64,000 nucleotides of DNA from the NCBI GenBank assembly GCA_964386385.1, contig CAYLRN010000001.1:62001-126000 (forward strand), read 5' to 3'. The notes under the pieces are model-generated. The model did no database searches. It was given only the letters and a program-made list of their open reading frames with translations, and had not been told where the DNA came from. This document shows, in pieces, positions 34,590 to 44,300 of the stretch. Positions within the stretch are counted from its first letter, which is position 1, and each line of letters begins with the position of its first letter. The translations under genes and the position numbers were made by a program. Source of the DNA: RUG572 sp964386385. GTDB taxonomy: Bacteria; Verrucomicrobiota; Kiritimatiellia; RFP12; UBA1067.

Positions 34590-34654
34590 CGTCTTCCGTC
34601 ACAGGAAGCAGGAAGCCGTCTTTACGGCAAACGACAATCGGAGCAGGAACGCCT

Positions 34655-37090
34655 ATGAAACACTCTCTTCTCGCCATTGCGGCCATTGCGGCGACGGTCG
34701 CGCAGGCGCGCATCGCCGTGGACGCGCCCGGCCACGTCTACACGGAAAAGGAGGCCCCCTCCGCGCAGGGCGGAACGCCGAACGCGGCGTGGACGCTGAC
34801 CGACTGGCGCGGCCGGACGGTCTCGGCCGGCACGTGGGACGCCACGGGCCGCATGGCGCACAAGGCCCTCCCCGTCGGCTACTACCATCTGAAGAGCGGC
34901 GCGGACGACGCGACGTTCGCCGTCGTTCCCATTCCCGAACGCCGTCCGTTCAACCACGATTCCTTCTACGCCATCGACTCCGCCCAGAGCTGGGTGTCCA
35001 ACAAGGGCAACTTCGACTGCCCCTGGCATGGTGGCGACACGTTCCGCCTCGTGAGCGACCTCATCTGGAAGACCGGCCTTCCGCACGTGCGCGAACGCCT
35101 CGCCTGGCGCGAGACGAGCTCCGCGCCAGGCGTCTACGACTACGGACGTTACATGTACAATGCCGACCTGCTCCGCCACCGCAGAATCCTCGTGTCGGGA
35201 ATGTTCCACGACTCCGCGCCGTACGCGGACCCGATCGTGAAACTTCCCCGCGACCTCGTGGACGTCTACCGGTTCTGCCGCGACACGTCCGCCGCGTTCG
35301 GCGACCGCATGGGCGACTGGGAGTTCTGGAACGAGGAGGACATCGGCTTCGCCCCGGAGCCCGTATGGGACTACATGGCCGCGATGAAGGCCGCCTACCT
35401 CGGCCTCAAGGCCGGGCGGCCCGCGGCCCCCGTCCTCAACGGAGCGCTCTGCACCGCCCCGGGCTCGTCCGGCTACTGGAAGGGCCTCTTCGACAACGAC
35501 CTCGCCAAGTACAGCGAAGTCTTCAACTACCACACGTACAACCCGCTCGCTAGCTACCCGAAGCTCTTCGCCAAGCTGCGCGCGTTCATGAAGGAGTACG
35601 GCATCGGCAATCGCGCCATATGGATGACGGAGACCGGCACGAACCTCGAGGGACACTCGCAGGGCGACGGAGTGCGCAAGGGCGTCAAGGCCCATTCGCC
35701 CGAACAGGAACTCATCCACGCGGAGTTCTACGCAAAGAGCCAGATCCTCCTCCAGATGGAGGGCGTCGCCCGCAACTACTTCTTCGTCTTCGGCGCGTAC
35801 AACGAACGCGGCGGAGTGAAGGACTGGGGCGTGATGCGCCGCGACGGCACAGTCAAGCCCACCTACGCCGCGATCGGCACGATCGTCCGCGAACTCGGCC
35901 AGTCCCGCCTTGAGGGCGAAGTGAAACTGGGCGACAAGGTCAAGGCCTACCTCTTCGCGCAGCCTGACGGAACGCAGACGCTTGCGTTCTGGGCCGTCTC
36001 GCCCGTGGACACGCACTCCGACACCGTGAAGGCGACGCCCGACTTCGCCACGCCGCTCGAACTCGCCGCCAACGACGGCGAACACCGTCTCACCGACCTG
36101 TGCGGACACGTCTCCTCCGTGACGGGCGCGAACGGACGCATCTCGCTTACGGCCACGCGCTTCCCCGCCTACCTGGCCGGACTTCGCGGAATGTCCGCCG
36201 CCGTCAGGCCCTTCCCGGCCGGCAAGGCGGAGACTTACGTGCCCAAGGCCGACGAAGACCTCTCCGTCGTCATGCGCGTGGACCTGAACACGAACGACTT
36301 CGCCGTCGCCGCGCAGAAGTCGCTCGCCTCGCTCACCGCGGAAACGGGCCGCCTCCGCCTGCAGGTGTGGAACCTCTCGGAGACGATCAAGCGCGGATCG
36401 CTGGACGTCGCGGGCGGAGTCCGCCTCGACGGCGTCCCCGCCGAGTTCGACCTCCCCGCCTGGGGCAAGGCGGAATTCAACGCCACGCTCGTCCCGCAGG
36501 ACGCGAACGACTTCTACGCGCAGGTCGTCGTGACCGGTCGCTTCAACGGCCGCCGCACGAGCCGCCTCGCCATTCCCGTCCGCCTTGAAAAGGCCTTCCT
36601 CGCCAACTGCGACGAAGTCGTCCTGAAGGCGAACGACCCGAAGGACTGGAGGCGCAACACGTCCGCCGACGAGTTCAAGGTCTCGTGGGACGAGGCCGAA
36701 AAGGCCATCCGCTTCGACGTCGCGTGGGTGAAGAACCCCAACGCCGACCGCTGGTTCTACCCGATCTACGACCTGAAGCTCCCCGAAGAGGACGCCGCGG
36801 CCGGCGCGCTGATGGAATTCGAGGTGAAGTCCGTGCAGAACAAGGTCGAAAACGACTACAACTGCCAGTTCCTGATGCTCGTGCCGCGCGAAAAGGGCGA
36901 CGTGGACAAGTTCATGGCCTACGCGCCGCCGCTGACGACATGGGAGACGCGCCGCGTGGAGCTCAACGTGGAACTGGGCGCGAAGCGCGCCGTCCCGCTC
37001 AAGTCGATCCGCATCGGCGGCAACCCCAAGGGCACGACCTGCACGTTCTGGGTCCGCAACCTCCGCCTTCTCAAGCCGAGGAAACAGTAG
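34655..37090 (+). CDS. Secreted clan GH-A glycoside hydrolase (GH39-like)
   Basis: The 811-residue protein has a signal peptide (LLAIAAIAATVAQA), an N-terminal beta-domain and a TIM barrel from about 110 to 430. WEFWNEEDIGF supplies an acid/base candidate at Glu227 preceded by Asn226, and IWMTETGTN a nucleophile candidate at Glu326, the arrangement of clan GH-A enzymes such as GH39 xylosidases and related families. FHDSAPYADP and VFNYHTYNP are further barrel blocks. A beta-sandwich C-terminal region of about 350 residues follows, with a segment (FEVKSVQNKVENDYNCQFLM) resembling a carbohydrate-binding module. The substrate is unknown. The peptidase U32-type gene follows after 4 bp. Confidence 0.82.
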   Translation: MKHSLLAIAAIAATVAQARIAVDAPGHVYTEKEAPSAQGGTPNAAWTLTDWRGRTVSAGTWDATGRMAHKALPVGYYHLKSGADDATFAVVPIPERRPFNHDSFYAIDSAQSWVSNKGNFDCPWHGGDTFRLVSDLIWKTGLPHVRERLAWRETSSAPGVYDYGRYMYNADLLRHRRILVSGMFHDSAPYADPIVKLPRDLVDVYRFCRDTSAAFGDRMGDWEFWNEEDIGFAPEPVWDYMAAMKAAYLGLKAGRPAAPVLNGALCTAPGSSGYWKGLFDNDLAKYSEVFNYHTYNPLASYPKLFAKLRAFMKEYGIGNRAIWMTETGTNLEGHSQGDGVRKGVKAHSPEQELIHAEFYAKSQILLQMEGVARNYFFVFGAYNERGGVKDWGVMRRDGTVKPTYAAIGTIVRELGQSRLEGEVKLGDKVKAYLFAQPDGTQTLAFWAVSPVDTHSDTVKATPDFATPLELAANDGEHRLTDLCGHVSSVTGANGRISLTATRFPAYLAGLRGMSAAVRPFPAGKAETYVPKADEDLSVVMRVDLNTNDFAVAAQKSLASLTAETGRLRLQVWNLSETIKRGSLDVAGGVRLDGVPAEFDLPAWGKAEFNATLVPQDANDFYAQVVVTGRFNGRRTSRLAIPVRLEKAFLANCDEVVLKANDPKDWRRNTSADEFKVSWDEAEKAIRFDVAWVKNPNADRWFYPIYDLKLPEEDAAAGALMEFEVKSVQNKVENDYNCQFLMLVPREKGDVDKFMAYAPPLTTWETRRVELNVELGAKRAVPLKSIRIGGNPKGTTCTFWVRNLRLLKPRKQ

Positions 37091-37094
37091 GCAG

Positions 37095-39440
37095 ATGGAC
37101 GACATCGAACTCCTTTCCCCCGCAGGGTCGTTCGACACCGCGCTCGCCGCTTTCGAGGCGGGCGCGGACGCCGTCTATCTCGGCCTTGACGCATTCTCCG
37201 CCCGCGCCGAGGCCGCCAACTTCTCGCCGGACGAACTGCGCCGCCTGATCGCCTGCGCGCGCTCCCTTCCGTCCCCTCGCCGCGTCTACGTGGCGTTCAA
37301 CACGGTGGTGGACGACGCGGACGTCGCAGCGGCAGTCGAAAGGCTGGCGCTCCTGGACGAGCTTCGTCCGGACGGCGTCATCGTACAGGATCTCGGCGTC
37401 GCCCGCATTGCGCGGCGGAATTTCCCCGCGCTCCCGCTTCACGCCTCCACCCAGCTCGTCGCCCACAACCTGGAAGACGTCTGCGCGCTTCGGGAGCTCG
37501 GCTTCGTCCGGGTCGTCCTCGCCCGCGAGCTCACGCTTGACGAAATCGCCTCGCTGGTCAGAAAGTCCGGCGGCATGGAGTTCGAGGTCTTCGTCCACGG
37601 CGCACTGTGCTACTCCATCTCCGGACTCTGCCTCTTCTCCGCCATGGAACGGGGGCGGTCGGGGAATCGCGGACGCTGCGCCTACTGCTGCCGCCTTCCG
37701 TACGCGGACGCCTCCGGCAAGAAGTCCCTCCCCTTCTCGATGCGGGACCTGCGCCTGGACGAGTCGCTGGACGCACTTCGCGACGCGGGCGTCGCCTCGC
37801 TCAAGATCGAGGGCCGCATGAAGTCGTCCGTCTACGTCGCATCCGTGACTAGACGGTACCGCGAACTCCTGGACGGCCTCCCCCCCACCACCGGCCGCGC
37901 GGATCTTGAAACAGTCTTCTCGCGCCGCACGACGACGCTCTACCTCTCCGGCCGGCCCGACGGCGGCGCGCCCGAAGAGGTGATCGACCCGTCTTCGCTC
38001 GGACATCTCGGCACGCCGATCGGCACGGTCAAGCGGATCGCGAAGGACCGCGAAGGCCGCTCCTGGCTTCGCTTCCACACCGGCCGCGCCATCGAAAAAC
38101 ACGACGGTCTCCAGTTCGCAATGCCGGGCGGCGGCAAGCCGGCCGGGTTCGGCATTTCCGCCATGCGCCTTGCCATATCGCGCAGCCCCGCGTTCTCCGC
38201 CCCGGCCGATTCCGACGTGGAGGTGCTTGTCCCCGACTGCGAGACGCGCAATCCCGCAATCCATCCCGGCGCCACGGTCTACTGCTCCGCGTCGAACGAA
38301 GTGCGCCGCCGCTTCCCGACGCCGCCGTTCCGTCCGTCGGACGTGCAGGACGGAACGCCCGTCGACATCGCCGTCGCGCTGACGCCGCAGTCCATCCGCG
38401 TCGCCGCGCCCGCATGGGACGCGCACCTTGAATTCCCTGTCGCCCTTTCCGCGGCGCGCCAGCCGGAGCGTACCGCCGACGCAGTACGCGGCGCGCTTTC
38501 GCGCCTTGGCGGCACGGCGTGGTCTCTTGGCGAACTGACGCTGCACGACCCCGACTCGCTCTTCGCCCCCGCGTCCGTCCTCAACGACGTCCGCCGCCGC
38601 CTCGTCGAACTCCTCGACAAAGCGCGCGCGGCGCGAAGGCAGGGGAAAATCGCAACCGCCCTTGCCGACGCCTCCGCGACGTCGGGCGTCGAGACGGCCG
38701 CCCCGCCAATTTCCACGCTGAAGATCCGCCTTGGACAGTCCGTTGAGGACGACATTGCGGACTTCGACGAAATCGTCGTCCAGATCGGACACTCCGCCGG
38801 TCGCGACGCCAAGCGCCTCCTGCTGGACTTCTGCGGCGGCCTTCGCGCAAGGCTCAAGGCCGCCGGCGACGCCTCCATGCCGACATTGCGCCTCGCCCTG
38901 CCCGTCTTCACGCCCGACGTCGAATTCGCCGCGCTCCGTGCCGCCGTCAAGCATCTGGTGGAGGCCGGGTTCATGAAATGGGAGGCGGCGGACCTCGCCA
39001 CCCTGCGGATGCTGACGTCGCTTGGACTGGACGACATCACCGCAGACTGGACGCTCTACGCCTTCAACCGCCCCGCGCTCGCGCAGCTCTCGGAAATGGG
39101 CGTCCGCCGCTTCGTCGCCTCGCCCGAAAACACGCCCGAGAACATGGCGTTCCTCGCCGCGTCCGGCTTCGATGTCGAGTTCCTCGCGGAGCAGTCAACC
39201 CCGCTCTTCCTATCGCTCACGAAACCGGCCGCCGTCGACCCTTCGCGCCTTACGGGCGTCAGGGGCGAGGAGTACGCCGCGTATCGCGTAGACAACCTCT
39301 GGACGACCGCGCGCGCCAAGCCGTGCATTTTCCGGACGCCCCCCGGCGCCTCCACGCGCATTGACCGATCGTGGGACGCGGATTCGGGACGTTTCCGCGA
39401 CATTTTACACGCGAATGACAATCACGCAGGCGGGACATGA
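37095..39440 (+). CDS. Peptidase U32 family protein (RlhA/TrhP-like RNA hydroxylation family)
   Basis: The 781-residue protein begins with the U32 barrel: IELLSPAGSFDTALAAFEAG and GADAVYLGLDAFSAR, then EVFVHGALCYSISG around Cys172 and NRGRCAYCCRLPY, the cysteine-rich block that holds an iron-sulfur cluster in family members. Despite the peptidase name, characterised bacterial relatives (RlhA, TrhP) are needed for hydroxylation of C2501 in 23S rRNA or U34 in tRNA. The length and the C-terminal half (including a DUF3656-like part) fit the RlhA/YdcP group best. It is 4 bp downstream of the GH39-like gene. A strong hairpin follows the stop. Confidence 0.88.
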   Translation: MDDIELLSPAGSFDTALAAFEAGADAVYLGLDAFSARAEAANFSPDELRRLIACARSLPSPRRVYVAFNTVVDDADVAAAVERLALLDELRPDGVIVQDLGVARIARRNFPALPLHASTQLVAHNLEDVCALRELGFVRVVLARELTLDEIASLVRKSGGMEFEVFVHGALCYSISGLCLFSAMERGRSGNRGRCAYCCRLPYADASGKKSLPFSMRDLRLDESLDALRDAGVASLKIEGRMKSSVYVASVTRRYRELLDGLPPTTGRADLETVFSRRTTTLYLSGRPDGGAPEEVIDPSSLGHLGTPIGTVKRIAKDREGRSWLRFHTGRAIEKHDGLQFAMPGGGKPAGFGISAMRLAISRSPAFSAPADSDVEVLVPDCETRNPAIHPGATVYCSASNEVRRRFPTPPFRPSDVQDGTPVDIAVALTPQSIRVAAPAWDAHLEFPVALSAARQPERTADAVRGALSRLGGTAWSLGELTLHDPDSLFAPASVLNDVRRRLVELLDKARAARRQGKIATALADASATSGVETAAPPISTLKIRLGQSVEDDIADFDEIVVQIGHSAGRDAKRLLLDFCGGLRARLKAAGDASMPTLRLALPVFTPDVEFAALRAAVKHLVEAGFMKWEAADLATLRMLTSLGLDDITADWTLYAFNRPALAQLSEMGVRRFVASPENTPENMAFLAASGFDVEFLAEQSTPLFLSLTKPAAVDPSRLTGVRGEEYAAYRVDNLWTTARAKPCIFRTPPGASTRIDRSWDADSGRFRDILHANDNHAGGT

Positions 39441-39455
39441 TATCATACGCATCAG

Positions 39456-39521
39456 CTACGGCGATGCAATTCACACACACCCCCTCCCCACACCATGCAT
39501 CGCCGTAGTTCTTTTGTTTTC
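39456..39521 (+). terminator. Terminator-like hairpin with C-rich loop (possible small RNA)
   Basis: CTACGGCGATGCA at 39456-39468 pairs perfectly with TGCATCGCCGTAG at 39496-39508, followed by the T-rich tail TTCTTTTGTTTT. It sits between convergent genes. The 27-nt loop is unusually long and contains CCCCCTCCCC, complementary to Shine-Dalgarno sequences. TGATATCAT at 39439-39446 could be a -10, so a separate transcript of about 70 nt is possible. Confidence 0.75.
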
Positions 39522-39533
39522 ATGAACCGCCCG

Positions 39534-40682
39534 TCAGAGAGCGAGTTCAAGGATTTCCGCAAGCATCTCCTCCGTCACCGGGGGATTGGACGCAAGGATG
39601 CCGTCGGCGTTGAATGAAACCGCCTTCACGCCCTCGACAATTGCCGGGATGTCGGCTTTCGTCACGCCCTTCTCCGCAAGCGTCGTCGGAACGCCGCACG
39701 TCGCGATGAACGCCTTGAAAGCGCCGATGGACATTATCTCCTGCTCAAAGCGTTCGTACGGCGCGGGCTTCACCTTCTTGAAGTACGTCATCCACGCGGG
39801 CATCATGATCGCGAGCGAAGAGCCGTGGTTTATGCCGAACCGGGAAGTGAGCACGTGTCCGACCTGGTGCATAGGCGTCCAGGCGTCGCCGGGCGAAGCC
39901 CAGCCGTTGAGACCACATGTGGCCGCCCACATGAGCTCGGCGCGCGCGTCGGCGTCGGACGGGCTTGCAAGCGCGATTGGCAGGTTGCGGACGATCGTGC
40001 GGATCACGCCCAGCTGGAATTCGTGGAGGAGGTCGCTCTTCGGCTGTCCGTTCACGAAGATCTCAAGGACATGGCTGATGGCGTCCACCGCGCCGCAGGC
40101 GGTCTGGAAAGGCGGAAGCGAATACGTCAGCTCCGGGTCGAGAATCGCCGTCTTCGCGTAGAGGCAGTCGGCCCAGATGTAGCTCTTCTTGCGGCGGGCC
40201 GTCGACGAGACGACGGAGCACATGTTCATTTCGCTGCCCGTCGCCGGGAGCGTTGGGACGAGAAGAAGCGGAAGCGCCTCCTCCGGCGGCTGCGCGGTGA
40301 CGTTAGAGTGGGAGGCGTACACCATGTTCCAGAGGTCGCCGTGGCGGTAGAGGACGCCCGCGGCAATCGCCTTCGCGGCGTCCATCGCGCTTCCGCCGCC
40401 GACGCCGACCACGAAGTCGGCGCCGAACGCCTTCGCCTTCTCGACGCCGACTGCAATCATCTCGATCGGCGGGTTCGGCGTCACCTCGAGGAACTCCTCG
40501 TGGGCGACGCCCGCGCCGTCAAGCAGTTCTCCGATTCTTGCAAGCGTTCCCGACACGCTGCCGTCGCCGTAGCTTACGACGAGCGCCCTGCGGCCGAGCG
40601 CCGCCGCCTCTTCGCCCATTCGGGCAAGTGCGCCGTTTCCGAAAACGACCTTGACGGGATTCTGGTAGACAAACGGATTCAT
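39534..40682 (-). CDS. Iron-containing alcohol dehydrogenase
   Basis: The 382-residue protein belongs to the group III metal-dependent alcohol dehydrogenases, closest in pattern to the YqhD/BdhA-type NADPH-dependent aldehyde reductases or butanol dehydrogenases. The nucleotide loop is GGGSAMD (95-101). Metal ligands by alignment of motifs are Asp200 and His204 in CGAVDAISHVLE, His272 in MHQVGHVL and His286 in GINHG, with the same 14-residue spacing as in YqhD. It would reduce aldehydes or oxidise alcohols in the cytoplasm, perhaps as a fermentation step. It is transcribed alone from an extended -10 promoter 42 bp upstream. Confidence 0.93.
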   Translation of the reverse strand: MNPFVYQNPVKVVFGNGALARMGEEAAALGRRALVVSYGDGSVSGTLARIGELLDGAGVAHEEFLEVTPNPPIEMIAVGVEKAKAFGADFVVGVGGGSAMDAAKAIAAGVLYRHGDLWNMVYASHSNVTAQPPEEALPLLLVPTLPATGSEMNMCSVVSSTARRKKSYIWADCLYAKTAILDPELTYSLPPFQTACGAVDAISHVLEIFVNGQPKSDLLHEFQLGVIRTIVRNLPIALASPSDADARAELMWAATCGLNGWASPGDAWTPMHQVGHVLTSRFGINHGSSLAIMMPAWMTYFKKVKPAPYERFEQEIMSIGAFKAFIATCGVPTTLAEKGVTKADIPAIVEGVKAVSFNADGILASNPPVTEEMLAEILELAL

Positions 40683-40723
40683 TCAGTTCTCCTATGCGTT
40701 CGCAATCAGTGAAACACGCCCGC

Positions 40724-40735
40724 CATTATACCACA
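40724..40735 (-). promoter_or_regulatory. Extended -10 promoter TGTGGTATAATG of the alcohol dehydrogenase
   Basis: On the - strand TATAAT is at 40725-40730 within the 12-mer TGTGGTATAATG, identical to those at 3185 and 49769. No -35 is seen. The leader is about 36 nt. Confidence 0.65.
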
Positions 40736-40845
40736 TCGGCCCATGTCGGCGGAACAATCGCCATTGGATGCGCAATGCGGCGCGGCGGGGACGCCGCGCC
40801 CTACCGGGACGCCGTTCATCCGCCATCGGTAGGGCGGGGCGTCCC

Positions 40846-40945
40846 NNNNNNNNNNNNNNNNNNNNNNNNNNNNNNNNNNNNNNNNNNNNNNNNNNNNNNN
40901 NNNNNNNNNNNNNNNNNNNNNNNNNNNNNNNNNNNNNNNNNNNNN
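40846..40945. other. Assembly gap (100 N)
   Basis: Exactly 100 N lie inside the tandem repeat array, the usual scaffold placeholder. The real number of repeat units is therefore unknown. Confidence 0.99.
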
Positions 40946-41027
40946 ATGCCGTTCATCCGCCATCGGTAGGGCGGGGCGTCCCGCCCCGCCGCGCCCGCAA
41001 CCGGAAAACCCCCGCCGTGTCACCATC

Positions 41028-41101
41028 GGGAGGGACGCGCTCCTGCGCGTCCGCCGTCACGCACTTCTGTGTTGCGGTCGCGCAGGAGCGCGACCCTCCC
41101 C
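41028..41101. repeat. REP/BIME-like composite palindrome, copy 2
   Basis: The arms match copy 1 (30723-30800), with the spacer CCGTCACGCACTTCTGTGTT between them. Copy 3 with identical sequence is at 41238-41311, directly 3' of the surface-protein gene. Confidence 0.85.
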
Positions 41102-41237
41102 AAGATGGCGCACACGTCAGCGGAACAATCGCCAATGAACGCCGCGCCCTACCGGGACGCCGTTCATCCGCCATCGGTAGGGCGGGGCGTCCCGCCCCGC
41201 CGCGCCCGCAATCGGAAAACCCCGCCGTGTCACCATC

Positions 41238-41311
41238 GGGAGGGACGCGCTCCTGCGCGTCCGCCGTCACGCACTTCTGTGTTGCGGTCGCGCAGGAGCG
41301 CGACCCTCCCC
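41238..41311. repeat. REP/BIME-like composite palindrome, copy 3
   Basis: It is identical to copy 2 and begins 16 bp after the stop codon of the gene at 41327-44779, reading in that gene's direction. Its long hairpin could protect or terminate that mRNA. Confidence 0.85.
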
Positions 41312-41326
41312 AAGATGGCGCACACG

Positions 41327-44300
41327 TCAGCGGAAGATGAGCATCGTGCCGCGCGCGTTTGAAATGGAGAGCCTGCCATCGCGGTAGACGAGCCTGTACG
41401 AGCCGGGATAGCCGTCGCCCAGGCGGAACGCAAGCGCGTCCGCGGCGCCGTCGGCGACGCCGGACAGGTCGGCCAGGACGCGGGTGCGCGGCTTAGGCTC
41501 GCCCTTCAGCGCGACCGTCACCGGCGTCTCCGCCGTCGCGACCGGGAACGTGAAAGCGCCGGAGAGCGTCAGCAGGGAGTCGGGATTCGTCAGGTCGAAC
41601 GTCCACGTGGGGGACGTCAGCGCGGCGGTCCGCCCTTCCGACACCGAGAACCCGCCCGCGCCAACGACGTCCAGCGCGGCCGACACCTCCGCCGAGACGC
41701 CAGCGTCCACTACGAGCGTGGAAACGCCGTTCGTCACGCCAAGGACGCCGTTGAACACCACCGCATCCTCGCCGGCGTCGTCCGCCGCCGTCTCGACGAC
41801 GACGTTTTCCAGCCGCATGCTCGTGTACCAGCCGCCGCACTGTCCCCAGACGCCAAGGAAGGCGCCGTTCGGGAAGCGGGCCGGAAGTTCGCTCTCCGCC
41901 AGGGCGTTCGTCATCGCCCAGACCTCCGTTTCCTTCTCAAGGCGCACAACGAGATTCGTCAGATCCCAGAGCATCTCCACGTGCATCGGGCCGTCGACGA
42001 ACTTCGACATCACGAATTCTGACGTGTTCGTCACCGCGGCGCCCACGCGCTTCGTGTCCTTCACCCACGCGCCGATTCCCATAGACGGCATAAGGTAGAA
42101 CTGGACGCCGTAGGCGCTTGAATCGCCGATGCGCCTGGTGTCCGGGTCTTCGCCATAGGAGAACGCGCCGTTGTTCGAACCCGTCTTTCCATCGTGGAGG
42201 ACGAGGCTGAAGCCGTCGCCAAGGTAGTTCTGGTGCCACGGCTTGTGGACCGAGTAGTCGAACGAGAACGCGAACGGGCGCGACAGGTCAAGCGGCTTTG
42301 CGGAGTTCAGGGATCCAGACGAATTTGCCACGGCCTCGCCCATCAGCTCCACCGCCGCGCCGGACGGCAGCATCGCCGCAGTCGCCCGCCCCTTCATCGT
42401 CCAGTTCGCGCCGAGCGGACTCCATGCGTTGCCAAAGTAGATCGACGAGGAGCATGGCGTGACCGCGCCGGCGTTCGTCGTCGCCGTGTACGAGTTCGCC
42501 ACCAGGCTGCCGGAAAAGCCGGAAAAGTCCATCGCCTCCGGCCATGCGGCACCGTCGGAGGCAAGTTCCAGAGAACCCGAACCGGTCACGGCGCCTAGGT
42601 CTGTGTGGCGGCCGTTCCAGTCGGAGAGCAGTCGCGTCGGCATGAACGACCAGCCCGTCTCACCCGGAGCTTTCATGTGGATCTTCAGAACCTCCCATCC
42701 GCTCTTCTCCCAGAACCAGACGACTATCGGATGTGCGCCGGCAGTCAGATGCGCCGATCCGATGAGGGCCGTGTTGGCGTCCCCGGGCGTCGCATTGATG
42801 ACGGTGTTCGTCTCGTCCAGAATGATCCGGACGCCATCGTCGGCATATGCGCGGAACGCATACTCGCCCTCCGCCTCCGCGGTGAAGTAGCCGGTGAACT
42901 TCACCAGGAACCAGTTGCGCGTTCCGCCGAAGGAATCGGCGAAGGGGCCGGAACATCCCTCGGCTGTGTTGGGTTCGCCGCTTTTGAAGATATCGCCGAA
43001 CGCCGACATGTCGCCTACGAAATCTGGCTTGACGGTGGCCGTGCGCTCGATGGACGCCTGAAAGGAGTAGTTCTGCGGAATGTCGTACCAGGCCTCCATC
43101 CGAAGACCGACTCCCCGTTCGGATTCGCTTGACGCGAAGAGCGTCCTCGACGCCGCCGTCGCCTCATAGCCGTCGGCCTTGACGCCGTCGACCATCATGA
43201 CCGATCCGGCGACCGTCGTCAACGTCCCGGCGATTTCCGTATCCGCCCCAAGCCGCCATGGTTCCCCTCCCGACACGGATACAGCGACGTCGCCGTCGAG
43301 GAATCCGCTGAACGCGGAGGCGGAGACGCCGGGGCCGACGAGCGTAATCGCTCCGTCGCCGGGATTGACGATGCGGCCGTTGCCGTACGGCAGGGGAAGC
43401 TGCGCCGAGACCGCGCCGCCCAGGTCCAGGGCGGAGGCGTTGAGCAGCTCCATCACGCCGTCCCGCGTCGTCGTCCACGGAGAGGTCAGCTGCACGGCGC
43501 CGCCGTCGACGCGCAGGACCGGGCGGTTCGGGCAGGCCGCGAACGGCTGGCGGCCGAAGGGCTTGGCGAACGTCAGCGCGCCGCGTCCGTACTTCCTCAC
43601 CATGCCCCCCTCCGAGGAGAGCGCCGCGTTGAGAGTGAAATTGGAGCTGCAGTTGACGGAGAAGACATGGTTGGTCAGGCTGGGCTGGACGATCTCGTCG
43701 CCGGCCCAGCTGCAGTTGTCGCCGTCGCCGATGCGGACGTCCACTTCATATATGGAATGCGTGTTCTTCATGCGCAAGGCGCCGGTGAACGTGTTGCTCG
43801 CGCTCGTGAACCATATGCCGCCCTGGTCGGTCAGCTGGATTTCGCCCCAGCCGGTGACCGGTCCCTTGATCGTGGTGTAGACAGAACTGGACGCGCCGCA
43901 GGAATGGATGGAATTCGTGCCCTCGATGCGGATTCCGAGGGTGGCGGGGTATGTCTTGCCGGCGTTCTTCAGAAGCAGCCAGGCGCCGTTCCTGAGGGTG
44001 ACGAAGTCCGTCGGCCGGTTCGTCACGCCCGTGCCGAAGCCGCCGCCATCGCCGACCGCGATGCGCGCGGGGCCCTCCACCGTGATGCCGCCCGTGTACG
44101 AGCCGCCGGAGAACGACGTCACGCCGGCGCCGCGCACGAGGACGCTGCGGGAAGTCCCGTCCGGAGCGTCCGTCAGCCCCTTCACGCAGAGTCCGCGCAT
44201 TTCGCTAACGACCGTTTTCGTGTAGCCGAAGCGGTAGACGTTGCCGCAGGGCTCGAACGTTCCCTCAAGATACTGAGCCCTGTCGCCCGTCACCGGCCCG

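Larger units (their letters stand above)
40741..41330. repeat. Tandem array of a 210-bp unit carrying two palindromic repeat families
   Basis: The two units right of the gap are nearly identical and 210 bp apart (GGGAGGG at 41028 and 41238). Each unit holds GCGGAACAATCGCCA, a GC-rich palindrome (GGTAGGGCGGGGCGTCCC region) and the REP/BIME-like element. A further, less similar unit starts at about 40741 and runs into the N-run. The last unit reaches the stop codon of the surface-protein gene at 41327, so TTCCGCTGACGTGTG is part of the repeat. No gene is seen in 40683-41326. Confidence 0.85.
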
